Positions 14,608-22,655 of a stretch of DNA of 25,205 nucleotides are shown here, piece after piece. The position numbers and the translations under genes are program-made. This DNA is from an uncultured bacterium (lineage in GTDB: Bacteria; Actinomycetota; Coriobacteriia; Coriobacteriales; Coriobacteriaceae). Under the pieces are notes generated by a model that was not told where the DNA came from, made no database searches, and was given only the letters and a program-made list of their open reading frames with translations. The stretch spans positions 1-25,205 of the forward strand of contig CAJMRD010000025.1 in the NCBI GenBank assembly GCA_905215725.1. The letters run 5' to 3'. Numbering within the stretch: the first letter of the stretch is position 1; each line of letters opens with the position of its first letter.

Positions 14608-15408
14608 GTGGGATTTCGCGACGTTAAGCGTTCTAAGAGCGCAAAAGACACGCGTATCATTGCAATCATCAATCAAAAAGGCGGCGTCGGTAAGTCAACG
14701 ACGGCTGTAAACCTTGCAGCAGCACTGGGTGAGCAGAGTCGTAAGACACTGATTGTCGATTTTGATCCGCAGGGAAACAGCACCAGTGGATTCGGAATTG
14801 AAAAAGAAGACCTTGATCACTGCATCTATGATGCATTGTTGAATGATGTGCCGGCAGAATCGCTTGTTCTTGATACAAATTGCAAAATGGTATTCGTAAT
14901 TCCGGCTACAATTCAGCTTGCAGGCGCGGAAATTGAACTCGTAAGCGCAATTGCTCGTGAAACCCGTCTCAAAGATTTGCTTGAGCCGATTCAGGACGAG
15001 TTCGATTTTATTTTCATTGACTGCCCTCCTTCGCTCGGCCTGCTTACTATCAACGCTTTGACCGCAGCAGACAGCGTTTTGATTCCGATCCAGTGCGAGT
15101 ATTACGCACTCGAGGGCGTTACGAAGCTGCTTGAGTCAATGAAGATGGTCAAATCTCGTCTGAACAAGGGCTTAGACACCTACGGTGTGCTTATGACCAT
15201 GTATGACTCGCGTACTTCTCTATCGAATCAGGTTGTTGAGGAGGTTCAATCGTACTTTGGTGATAAGGCATTTAAGACGTTGATCCCCCGTACGGTTAAA
15301 ATCTCCGAAGCTCCGTCTTTTGGGGAACCGGTAATTACCTATGCACCTCAAAATAAGGGTGCAAAAGCATATATGAACCTTGCAAAAGAGGTGATCAAGC
15401 GTGCCTAG
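14608..15408 (+). CDS. parA: Chromosome partitioning ATPase ParA (Soj)
   Basis: A MinD/ParA-family ATPase that works with ParB-parS in origin segregation and, in relatives, modulates DnaA. The deviant Walker A KGGVGKST is at 24-31, the A' motif DFDPQGN follows, and Walker B reads FIFIDCPPSLG. It has 266 aa; the N-terminal 15 residues are basic. AGGAGGG precedes GTG 14608. Its end overlaps the parB start by eight bases. The three parS sites lie directly upstream, suggesting autoregulation. Confidence 0.97.
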   Translation: MGFRDVKRSKSAKDTRIIAIINQKGGVGKSTTAVNLAAALGEQSRKTLIVDFDPQGNSTSGFGIEKEDLDHCIYDALLNDVPAESLVLDTNCKMVFVIPATIQLAGAEIELVSAIARETRLKDLLEPIQDEFDFIFIDCPPSLGLLTINALTAADSVLIPIQCEYYALEGVTKLLESMKMVKSRLNKGLDTYGVLMTMYDSRTSLSNQVVEEVQSYFGDKAFKTLIPRTVKISEAPSFGEPVITYAPQNKGAKAYMNLAKEVIKRA

Positions 15409-16306
15409 TGTAAAGAAACGTGGCGGATTGGGACGTGGACTCAATGCTTTGGTCTCAGAGGCCGAGTATGAGACCGGTGGTTCGGCTGCATCGGCTTCGA
15501 ATGCCGCATCTGAAACAAAACTACCTATTGAGGATATCGTTCCCAACCCTAATCAGCCGCGAATTCACTTTAACGAAACTGAACTTCGTGAGTTGAGCGA
15601 ATCAATCCAAGAACATGGCGTCTTGCAGCCGCTTTTGGTTCGCAAGCATGGAAACGGCTATGAGATCATCGCTGGTGAGCGTCGTTACCAAGCGTCAAAG
15701 CTTGCTGGCCTTGAAGAATTGCCAGTCATCATTAAAGAGGTAAATGATGAAGAGATGCTGGCTCTTGCTCTGATCGAAAACCTTCAGCGTTCTGATCTGA
15801 ATCCCGTCGAAGAGGCTAAGGGCTATCGCCAGCTTATCGATGCCAGCGGTATGACCCAGGAGGCATTGTCGAAGGCAGTCAGCAAGTCACGCTCTGCAAT
15901 TACAAACTCGCTGCGCCTTCTCGATCTCCCTGAAGTTGTTCAGCAGATGATTTTTGAGGGCAAACTTACTGCTGGTCATGCACGTGCGATTCTTGCAGTT
16001 CCCTATGAGGACGCTCGAATTCGACTTGCAGAGAAGGTTGTTGCAGAGGGCCTTTCCGTAAGAGCGACAGAAAATCTTGCTCCGTTGTTTTCTGCCGGAG
16101 AGACACCTAAGACGCCGAGGCCTGCAACGCCTCAGTCTTTTAAAAAGGCTGCCCGCGTGCTTCGTCAGGTTTTTAATACCAACGTGCGTGTTAAGAGCTC
16201 GCGTGGAAAGAATAAGATTGAGATTGAGTTTAAAGACGAGGAAGAGCTCTCTCGTATTCTTGGCGAAATGATTCAGTTTGATCAAGGAGGCCAAGATGAG
16301 GAATAG
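15401..16306 (+). CDS. parB: Chromosome partitioning CTPase/DNA-binding protein ParB (Spo0J)
   Basis: Binds parS, uses CTP to clamp and spread on DNA, and anchors origin segregation. The N-terminus GGLGRGLNALVSE is the ParA-interacting segment. The CTP-binding segment GERRYQASK is at 92-100 (most homologues have Arg where Gln97 is). ENLQRSDLNPVEEA is at 126-139, and the helix-turn-helix MTQEALSKAVSKSRSAITNS is at 151-170. A dimerisation domain ends the 301-aa chain. GTG 15401 has a strong GAGGTGATC site inside parA. It overlaps parA by 8 and the next small gene by 11 bases. Confidence 0.97.
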   Translation: MPSVKKRGGLGRGLNALVSEAEYETGGSAASASNAASETKLPIEDIVPNPNQPRIHFNETELRELSESIQEHGVLQPLLVRKHGNGYEIIAGERRYQASKLAGLEELPVIIKEVNDEEMLALALIENLQRSDLNPVEEAKGYRQLIDASGMTQEALSKAVSKSRSAITNSLRLLDLPEVVQQMIFEGKLTAGHARAILAVPYEDARIRLAEKVVAEGLSVRATENLAPLFSAGETPKTPRPATPQSFKKAARVLRQVFNTNVRVKSSRGKNKIEIEFKDEEELSRILGEMIQFDQGGQDEE

Positions 16307-16550
16307 GATTTTAACTGCGATTGCATTGGCGACGACTGTCGCGGCTGGTGCCTTTGCTGGCTATAAGATCGCGACAGACGATGAACTTCGAGGTCGTTTG
16401 CTTCGTGGCGCGCAGGATATCGTCGATACTTCCAAAAAGAAAATGGATGTTATGACGGAAGATGTTGCCATGCGTACTGCTCAGGTAACGAAGAATCCCA
16501 AGATTAATCAAGGTTGGGTCTGCAACCAATGGGAAAATGTAGGCTATTAG
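16296..16550 (+). CDS. Small single-pass membrane protein overlapping parB
   Basis: An 84-aa protein with one hydrophobic segment at about 5-23 (ILTAIALATTVAAGAFAGY) followed by a charged helical part with DDELRGRLLRGAQDIVDTSKKKMD and a short tail ending WENVGY. The layout recalls YtxH-like small proteins, but I cannot name a family firmly. AAGGAGG at 16284-16290, five bases before ATG 16296, is inside parB, so it is co-translated with ParB. A terminator follows within 30 bases, so it is the last gene of the par operon. Function unknown; a membrane partner of ParAB is possible from context only. Confidence 0.8.
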   Translation: MRNRILTAIALATTVAAGAFAGYKIATDDELRGRLLRGAQDIVDTSKKKMDVMTEDVAMRTAQVTKNPKINQGWVCNQWENVGY

Positions 16551-16558
16551 GTACCTAA
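16547..16558. repeat. 12-bp palindrome TTAGGTACCTAA, copy 2
   Basis: Identical to 13043-13054 and overlapping the stop codon of the small membrane-protein gene. The two copies bracket the jag to parB block. Confidence 0.5.
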
Positions 16559-16579
16559 CAATTACTCAGCATATTTTGA

Positions 16580-16620
16580 GGGGTCCTTGTCTGATTCACG
16601 AGACAAGGACCCCTTATTTT
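16580..16620 (+). terminator. Terminator of the par operon
   Basis: A 13-bp perfect stem (16580-16592 with 16601-16613) with an 8-base loop is followed by TTATTTT. It lies 30 bases after the small gene stop. Confidence 0.9.
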
Positions 16621-16670
16621 GCCCGTAAAAAATGGGACCAGTAGCAGCAAAGCTAAAATTGTAGTCAATA

Positions 16671-16712
16671 AATGAAACAGTCCCGGTTGCATATCCTGCA
16701 ACCGGGACTGTT
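16671..16712 (-). terminator. Probable terminator of rlmN
   Basis: A 16-bp perfect stem (16676-16691 with 16697-16712) with a 5-base loop lies downstream of rlmN on the minus strand. The following minus-strand bases are T-rich but interrupted (GTTTCATTTATT), so termination is likely but less certain than for the par terminator it faces. Confidence 0.7.
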
Positions 16713-16715
16713 CGA

Positions 16716-16731
16716 TGTTTCACATGAAACG
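16716..16731. other. parS: Near-consensus parS between rlmN and its terminator
   Basis: TGTTTCACATGAAACG differs from the perfect sites at two positions. It lies 2.2 kb from the parS triplet, in non-coding DNA, so it is not constrained by a protein. It is a probable weaker ParB site. Confidence 0.6.
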
Positions 16732-16749
16732 TTTTGGAGTGCGACTCCC

Positions 16750-17802
16750 CTATGCGTTCTTCTGAACTTTGAAGCGCTGCTTCAGCTGTCCGCAGGCGGC
16801 GTCAATATCGTTACCACGGGAGTTACGAATCGTGGTCTCGATCCCACGGGACTCAAGACGACGCTGAAGATCCTCAACCTTATGAATCGGCGACGGCTTG
16901 AGCGGGCTGCCCTCGATGTCGTTAAGCTGAATCAGGTTAACGTGGCACAGCGTTCCCTCGCAGAAGTCGCAGAGCGCCTGCATCTCGGGATTCGTATCGT
17001 TGACGCCTTCGATCATGGCATACTCATAGGTCGGGCGGCGGCCAGTCTTCTCGGTGTAAAGCTGAAGCGCCTCGTGAAGTCGAAGCAGCGTGTACTTCTT
17101 AACGCCGGGCATGAGCTTATTGCGCGTCGACTGGATGGCGGAATGCAGGGAAACGGCAAGCGTGAACTGCTCGGGGATGTCGGCAAATTTGCGAATACCT
17201 GGAATAACGCCGCTGGTGGAGACGGTGAGGTGGCGAGCGCCAATACCGATGCCATCGGGGTCGTTGAGGATTCGCAGCGCCTTGAGAACCTCATCGTAGT
17301 TGGCAAACGGCTCGCCCTGACCCATGAAGACAACGCTCGTGGCACGCTCGCCAAAGTCGTTAGATACATGAAGCACCTGGTCGACGATCTCTTGAGCGGT
17401 CAGAGAACGCTTGAGGCCGTTAAGACCGGTAGCGCAAAAGGCGCAGCCCATGCCACAGCCTGCCTGGGTGGAAACGCAGACGGAAAGCTTGTTGCGACGG
17501 GGCATACCGACAGTCTCGACGGAAATGCCGTCGTGATACTCGAGCAGGTACTTGCGAGAGCCATCTTTGGAAACCTGCTTGGTGAGTTCAGTCGGCGTGT
17601 CAAAGGCAAAAGCCTCTTTAAGCTGCTCGCGGAAAGCCTTGGGAAGGTTGGTCATATCGTCAAACGAACAAACGTTCTTCTCAAAGACCCATTCGATGAG
17701 CTGCTTCGCGCGGAAGGCGGGCTGGCCAAGTTCGGCCACGAGCTCGCGAATATCGTTTTGGCTCAAGTCGCGAATGTCCTGAGATTTAGTCCTGGGATTC
17801 AT
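16750..17802 (-). CDS. rlmN: Dual-specificity 23S rRNA/tRNA adenine C2 methyltransferase RlmN
   Basis: A radical-SAM enzyme that methylates C2 of A2503 in 23S rRNA and A37 of some tRNAs. The cluster motif is Cys116-x3-Cys120-x2-Cys123 in QAGCGMGCAFCATG. FMGQGEP and SLHSAIQSTRNKLMP are conserved segments. Cys337 in SRGNDIDAACGQL matches the methyl-transfer Cys. It has 350 aa, family length. GAAAGG lies before ATG 17802. It is divergent from ddl and convergent with the par operon. It shows none of the changes that mark the resistance methylase Cfr, as far as can be judged by eye. Confidence 0.96.
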   Translation of the reverse strand: MNPRTKSQDIRDLSQNDIRELVAELGQPAFRAKQLIEWVFEKNVCSFDDMTNLPKAFREQLKEAFAFDTPTELTKQVSKDGSRKYLLEYHDGISVETVGMPRRNKLSVCVSTQAGCGMGCAFCATGLNGLKRSLTAQEIVDQVLHVSNDFGERATSVVFMGQGEPFANYDEVLKALRILNDPDGIGIGARHLTVSTSGVIPGIRKFADIPEQFTLAVSLHSAIQSTRNKLMPGVKKYTLLRLHEALQLYTEKTGRRPTYEYAMIEGVNDTNPEMQALCDFCEGTLCHVNLIQLNDIEGSPLKPSPIHKVEDLQRRLESRGIETTIRNSRGNDIDAACGQLKQRFKVQKNA

Positions 17803-17817
17803 GGAAGCCTTTCGATT

Positions 17818-17847
17818 TTGGGGAAACGTAGAGGGTATCGCTACAAT
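17818..17847 (+). promoter_or_regulatory. Possible promoter of ddl-dinG
   Basis: A good -10 TACAAT (17842-17847) lies 18 bp after a weak -35 TTGGGG (17818-17823) in the rlmN-ddl divergent spacer. The transcript would begin near 17854, just before the AGGAGGAG site. Confidence 0.45.
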
Positions 17848-17887
17848 ATGGTATCAGCTGCAGAAATTATAGAGGAGGAGTCTGCCC

Positions 17888-18853
17888 ATGCCGGGTAAAA
17901 GCCTAGAGAACATGCACGTAGCGGTCTTGGCGGGCGGTCGTTCCGCCGAGCGCGAGATCTCGCTCAATTCGGGAAAGAACGTCGTGGTTGCCTTGAAGGA
18001 GGCCGGCTACACCTCGGTGGAGCTGCTCGACACGGCCGCCGATGACTTTATGGTAACCATGGCGACCGGCGGTTTCGACGTGGCATTTATCGCCATGCAC
18101 GGCGCCGGCGGTGAGGATGGCGCCATGCAGGGTGCCATGGAGACCCTGGGTATCCCCTACACGGCCTCGGGCGTGCTTGCCAGCGCCTGCGGTGCCGACA
18201 AGGAGGTCTCTAAGCTCCTGTACGCCAAGGCGGGCATTCCCATTGCCCCCGGCCTTGCGCTCGAGGTGGGCGATGAAGTCGATATCGATCATATCGTCGA
18301 GGTCTGTGGCGAGCGCTGCTTTGTGAAGCCGGCCGTCAACGGTTCCAGCTATGGCATTTCCCTGGTCCATGAGCCCTCCGAGCTGCCCGCGGCAATCGCC
18401 AAGGCGTTTGAGTACGGCGACAAAGTGCTGGTCGAGAAGTGCATCGAGGGTACCGAGATCACCGTCGGCGTATACGGTGAAGATGACGTGCACGCCCTGC
18501 CGATTGTCGAGATTCGTAAGCCCGAGGACTGCGAGTTCTACGATCTGGACGTGAAATATGTCGACCCTACGGACATCCATCGCATTCCGGCGCAGATTTC
18601 ACCCGAGAACTACGCTCGTGCCCAAGAGCTTGCCTGTGCCGCTCACAAGGCGCTCGGTTGCCTGGGCATCTCGCGCAGCGATTTTATCGTGAGCGAGGAC
18701 GGCCCCGTTATCCTCGAGACCAATACCATTCCCGGCATGACCGATACGTCGCTGTATCCGGATGAGATCCGCCACACCGACGACATGACGTTCCCGCAGG
18801 TCTGTGACAGCCTGATCCGTATGGGTCTTCGTCGGGCGGGCATTGCATGCTAA
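17888..18853 (+). CDS. ddl: D-alanine--D-alanine ligase
   Basis: Joins two D-Ala with ATP for peptidoglycan precursors in the cytoplasm. ATP-grasp motifs include AGGRSAEREISLNSG near the N-terminus, AMHGAGGEDGAMQG, FVKPAVNGSSYGISLV, EFYDLDVKYVD and the metal/substrate motif ETNTIPGMTDTSLYP. It has 321 aa, normal length. AGGAGGAG (17873-17880) precedes ATG 17888. The stop overlaps the dinG start, so the two are translated together. Nothing visible suggests a D-Ala-D-Lac (Van-type) enzyme, but the specificity residues were not modelled. Confidence 0.95.
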   Translation: MPGKSLENMHVAVLAGGRSAEREISLNSGKNVVVALKEAGYTSVELLDTAADDFMVTMATGGFDVAFIAMHGAGGEDGAMQGAMETLGIPYTASGVLASACGADKEVSKLLYAKAGIPIAPGLALEVGDEVDIDHIVEVCGERCFVKPAVNGSSYGISLVHEPSELPAAIAKAFEYGDKVLVEKCIEGTEITVGVYGEDDVHALPIVEIRKPEDCEFYDLDVKYVDPTDIHRIPAQISPENYARAQELACAAHKALGCLGISRSDFIVSEDGPVILETNTIPGMTDTSLYPDEIRHTDDMTFPQVCDSLIRMGLRRAGIAC

Positions 18854-21741
18854 TCGAGGACGCGGTTTCGTCAGGAACGCCGCAGTTTGTCATCGACTCC
18901 TATGCCACGCTTGCCGAACGTGCCAAAACGCAGTCCTTCGGCCTCATCGAGGAAGATGTGATTGTCCTCGATACCGAGACCACAGGTCTTTCGGTGCAGG
19001 ACAACGAGCTGATCGAGATCTCGGCGGCCCGTCTTTCGGGCCGCGAGATCGTCGACCGCTTCGATACCTTCGTGCATCCCAAGCAGCTGATTCCCGCCGA
19101 GATTACCGAGCTCACGAGCATTACAAATGCCGATGTGGCAGATGCCCCGTCGGCCGTTGAGGCCGTCGCCGCTCTCGCCGATTTTGTCGGTGGTTGCCCG
19201 GTGATTGCACATAACGCCACGTTCGACCGCTCGTTTATCGAGTCGGTCAAAGGCGGTGTCAACGTGAGCGATATTTGGATCGATTCGCTGGCGCTGTCGC
19301 GAATCGCGCTTCCGCGTCTGGCCTCGCACAAGCTGTCTTTTATGGCCGATCTGTTTGGCTGTGACTCGGTATCACACCGTGCCAATGCCGACGTCGACGC
19401 CCTGTGTGGCGTATGGCGCGTGTTGCTTGTGGCACTCACCGACTTGCCTCAGGGCCTCATGGCGCGCCTAGCCGACATGCATCCGGACGTGCCTTGGTCC
19501 TATCGTCCTATCTTCTCATTCTTGGCGGGGCAGAACCCTGGTTCTATCTTCTCTCTCAGCGCCGCTCGTGCTGACGTTCTCAAGGCCGATCGCGCCGACG
19601 ATCGGGTGGACGCCGACGAACTGCCGGTCCTCAAGATGCCGAGTCGTGAGGAGATTGAGGCAGACTATGCGCCGGGTGGCCTGGTCAATCGCATGTATCC
19701 CACTTACGAGCCGCGTGATGAGCAGATCGCGATGGCGCTCGAGGTCCGCGATGCGCTGGTCACGGGCACTCATCGTGTAATTGAGGCGGGCACAGGCGTC
19801 GGCAAATCGATGGCCTATCTGGTGCCTTTTGCCGAGGCAGCACGCCGTAACAACATCACGGTTGGTATTGCGACCAAATCGAACAATCTAGCCGACCAGC
19901 TCATGTACCATGAGCTTCCAAAACTTGCCGAGCAACTGGAAGGTGGTCTGTCATTTTGCGCTCTCAAGGGGTATGACCACTATCCGTGCCTGCGCAAGCT
20001 TGAGCGCATGAGCCGCGGCCAGGTCGAGATTACCACCAAGCGCGATCCGGCGGACACGCTCACGGCGGTCGCGGTCATTATGGCGTACGTTTGCCAATCA
20101 GCCGATGGCGACCTCGACTCACTTGGCATTCGGTGGCGCAGCGTCAACCGCCCCGACTTTACGACGGCCTCGCGCGAGTGTGCTCGTCGCCTCTGCCCGT
20201 TTTTCCCTGATAAATGTTTGGTCCACGGCGCTCGCCGTCGTGCGGCGCATGCCGATGTGGTGGTCACCAACCATTCCCTGCTGTTCCGCAACGTTGCGGC
20301 CGAGGGCAGGATTTTGCCTCCGATTCGTCATTGGGTAATCGACGAGGCCCATTCTATCGAGCGCGAGGCGCGCCGTCAGTGGGCGCGCGTGGTGTCGGCG
20401 GACGAATCACGCGTTCTGTTTGAGCGCCTGGGTGGCTCGAGCACCGGTGCGCTAAGCCAGGTCTCCCGTGATTTGGCAACCTCTGAGGGCTCTACGCTCT
20501 ATCTGGGCCTTACTGCCAAGGCGACGTCGACGGTTGCGCGCGCGAGCATGGCAATCGCCGACGTGTTCGATGGCGTTCGCGAGCTCGGCCGTCGTGCCCG
20601 TGGGGGTTATGACAATGCCAATCTATGGATTGGCCCCGAGTTGCGCGAATCTGACGACTGGCATGATTTCTTACAGTCGGCCTACACTGCCATCGACGCA
20701 TTGGAACAAGCTGACAAGAGCGTCGATGCGCTGGTGCAAGCCGTCGCCGCCGACAAGCCCGAGGTTGTTGTCGACCTGGGTGATATCTCGCGCCGCCTGC
20801 ACGAGCTGGCCGAGAACCTCAAACTCATCATTGATGGCACCGATGAACACTACGTGTATTCGCTGCAGGTCAATCGCAGGTTGCGCGCCGGCGGAGAGTC
20901 AATGACCGCAGAGCGCATCGACATTGGCGAGGCCTTGGCAACCGAGTGGCTGCCCGAGGTTCACACGGCTATCTTTGCCTCGGCGACCATGACGGTGTCC
21001 AAAAGCTTTGAACACTTTAACCACGCGGTCGGCCTCGATCGCATCGGTGCTTCAACATCCTCATCGTTGCACTTGGACTCGAGCTACGACTTCGATTGGA
21101 ACATGGCTGTAGTCGTTGCGGGTGATATCCCCGATCCGCGCGATCGTGAGAGCTATCTTACGGCGCTCGAGCGCGTGCTGGTCGACGCCCATCTTGCCAT
21201 GGGCGGATCGGTGCTCACACTGTTCACCAATCGGCGCGACATGGAAGACCTGTACGCCCGCGTTGAGCCCAAGATGGCCCGTGCGGGCCTGGAGCTCAAC
21301 TGCCAGCAGCGCAACTCATCTCCTCGTCGCCTGCGCGACCGGTTTATCAACGAGCCGACCTCGTCGCTTTTTGCTCTTAAGGCCTTTTGGGAGGGATTCG
21401 ACGCCAGCGGCGAGACGCTGCGCTGCGTCATCATTCCCAAACTGCCGTTCTCGAGCCCTACGGACCCGCTCTCGTGCGAGCGCAACCTGCGCGAAGACCG
21501 CGCTTGGGCGCGCTATTCGCTGCCCGAGGCGGTGCTCGAGGTCAAGCAGGCGGCCGGCCGCCTTATCCGCTCGTCGACCGATTGCGGCGTGCTGATTCTG
21601 GCCGACCCGCGCCTGGTGACGAAGGGCTACGGAAAGAAGTTCTTAACGTCGCTGCCCACGAGCTCCTACCAGCGCATCGAATCGGCGCAGATCGGGCACT
21701 ATCTGCAACTGTGGCGCGCACGCCACGAGCGGCGGCGCTAA
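18847..21741 (+). CDS. dinG: DinG-type fusion: DEDDh 3'-5' exonuclease and XPD-like helicase
   Basis: A 964-aa fusion. Residues 35-195 form a DnaQ-like exonuclease with the complete DEDDh set: Asp42, Glu44 (LDTETTGL), Asp127 (HNATFDRSF), His177 and Asp182. Residues 285-960 form a superfamily 2 XPD/DinG helicase: Walker A AGTGVGKS at 314-321, DEAH at 499-502, and motif VI QAAGRLIRSSTDCG near the end. Four Cys (381, 445, 450, 457; the last three as C-x4-C-x6-C) match the 4Fe-4S ligands of E. coli DinG. ATG 18847 overlaps the ddl end by seven bases. Likely role: unwinding and trimming DNA in repair. It ends convergent with, and overlapping by three bases, the pafC-like gene. Confidence 0.93.
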   Translation: MLIEDAVSSGTPQFVIDSYATLAERAKTQSFGLIEEDVIVLDTETTGLSVQDNELIEISAARLSGREIVDRFDTFVHPKQLIPAEITELTSITNADVADAPSAVEAVAALADFVGGCPVIAHNATFDRSFIESVKGGVNVSDIWIDSLALSRIALPRLASHKLSFMADLFGCDSVSHRANADVDALCGVWRVLLVALTDLPQGLMARLADMHPDVPWSYRPIFSFLAGQNPGSIFSLSAARADVLKADRADDRVDADELPVLKMPSREEIEADYAPGGLVNRMYPTYEPRDEQIAMALEVRDALVTGTHRVIEAGTGVGKSMAYLVPFAEAARRNNITVGIATKSNNLADQLMYHELPKLAEQLEGGLSFCALKGYDHYPCLRKLERMSRGQVEITTKRDPADTLTAVAVIMAYVCQSADGDLDSLGIRWRSVNRPDFTTASRECARRLCPFFPDKCLVHGARRRAAHADVVVTNHSLLFRNVAAEGRILPPIRHWVIDEAHSIEREARRQWARVVSADESRVLFERLGGSSTGALSQVSRDLATSEGSTLYLGLTAKATSTVARASMAIADVFDGVRELGRRARGGYDNANLWIGPELRESDDWHDFLQSAYTAIDALEQADKSVDALVQAVAADKPEVVVDLGDISRRLHELAENLKLIIDGTDEHYVYSLQVNRRLRAGGESMTAERIDIGEALATEWLPEVHTAIFASATMTVSKSFEHFNHAVGLDRIGASTSSSLHLDSSYDFDWNMAVVVAGDIPDPRDRESYLTALERVLVDAHLAMGGSVLTLFTNRRDMEDLYARVEPKMARAGLELNCQQRNSSPRRLRDRFINEPTSSLFALKAFWEGFDASGETLRCVIIPKLPFSSPTDPLSCERNLREDRAWARYSLPEAVLEVKQAAGRLIRSSTDCGVLILADPRLVTKGYGKKFLTSLPTSSYQRIESAQIGHYLQLWRARHERRR

Positions 21742-22655
21742 AGCGGACAGACGAGGGTTTTTGCCATATCGCACAGACGCTTTGACAGGGCGGGGTCATC
21801 CAAGATGTGGATGGCTCCGCCCGCTGCAATTATCTGGCTCAGTAGCCAACGCTCGGAGCCGTAATGCACGGTTACCGTTGCCATGTCTGCTCCGCTGCGC
21901 TCGATTAGGGTGATGCCGGCCCAGTCCAGATGCTCCGCCATATCGAATGGCATCAAGAGCTTTGCACTACGCTGCGTCCGGGCAAGGGAATCGTGGAGGG
22001 ATGCGACGTCCGGTGCGTGAGGCACGACGGAGTCTTCCGTCAAGGCGAGTCCCTCGATTTTATCCATGCGATAGGTGCGCTGCTCATCGACCGCGATGTC
22101 CCAGGCAATCAGGTATGTTTGGTCGCCGTTTGCCGTAATGCGCAAGGGGTCGACCAGACGCTCGCGTGGCCGTGCATCGTCCATCGAGCGATACGAGATG
22201 CGGCAGCGAACGCCGTCCTGAATGGCGCAGCTCAGCTGCTGCCAGTGCGACCCGTGGTTGACGGTGTCAAGGACGCGCTGGTTATAGCCGAGCTCTTCGG
22301 GTAGAAGGGCATGTCGAATCCGAGCTGCCGTCTGCGGCTCGATCCCCAACGATTCAAGTTCATGGTTGAGCACAGCGCCCTCGGCGGCACTCAGGCGTAG
22401 CGGTAGCACACGCCCGGCGTCACCGGTGAGGACCACACGCTCGCCGCGGCATTCGCAGATGATACGCGCGCCCGATTCTCGGTCCGCGAGCGTCGAGACG
22501 ATCTCGAGAATCTCGTCGAGCGACACCCCCGTGATGCCAAAGCGACTGCAAATCTCGGTTCGTGTCATGCCGCTCTCGCCGGCGGCGTAGAGGGCCTCCA
22601 TGATGTCGATGGCGCGCGAGAGTCTCTGCTCGCTGGTGAGTTTACGCACGGGCAT
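21738..22655 (-). CDS. pafC: WYL-domain regulator, PafC-like
   Basis: A 305-aa transcription regulator. The N-terminal helix-turn-helix (about 12-55, MTRTEICSRFGITGVSLDEI) is followed by a WYL domain with ISYRSMDDARPRERLVDPLR and TYLIAWDIAVDEQRTYRMDK (the W of WYL is Thr here), then a C-terminal WCX-like part. ATG 22655 overlaps the upstream partner by 14 bases, as in actinobacterial pafB-pafC, whose products act together in the LexA-independent DNA damage response. No proteasome genes are in view. The PafC assignment rests on order and architecture. Confidence 0.8.
   Translation of the reverse strand: MPVRKLTSEQRLSRAIDIMEALYAAGESGMTRTEICSRFGITGVSLDEILEIVSTLADRESGARIICECRGERVVLTGDAGRVLPLRLSAAEGAVLNHELESLGIEPQTAARIRHALLPEELGYNQRVLDTVNHGSHWQQLSCAIQDGVRCRISYRSMDDARPRERLVDPLRITANGDQTYLIAWDIAVDEQRTYRMDKIEGLALTEDSVVPHAPDVASLHDSLARTQRSAKLLMPFDMAEHLDWAGITLIERSGADMATVTVHYGSERWLLSQIIAAGGAIHILDDPALSKRLCDMAKTLVCPL

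Noticed and set aside
16672..17898. 408-aa plus-strand frame opposite rlmN
   Set aside because: It lies over rlmN, which has all radical-SAM motifs, and it starts in the terminator hairpin.
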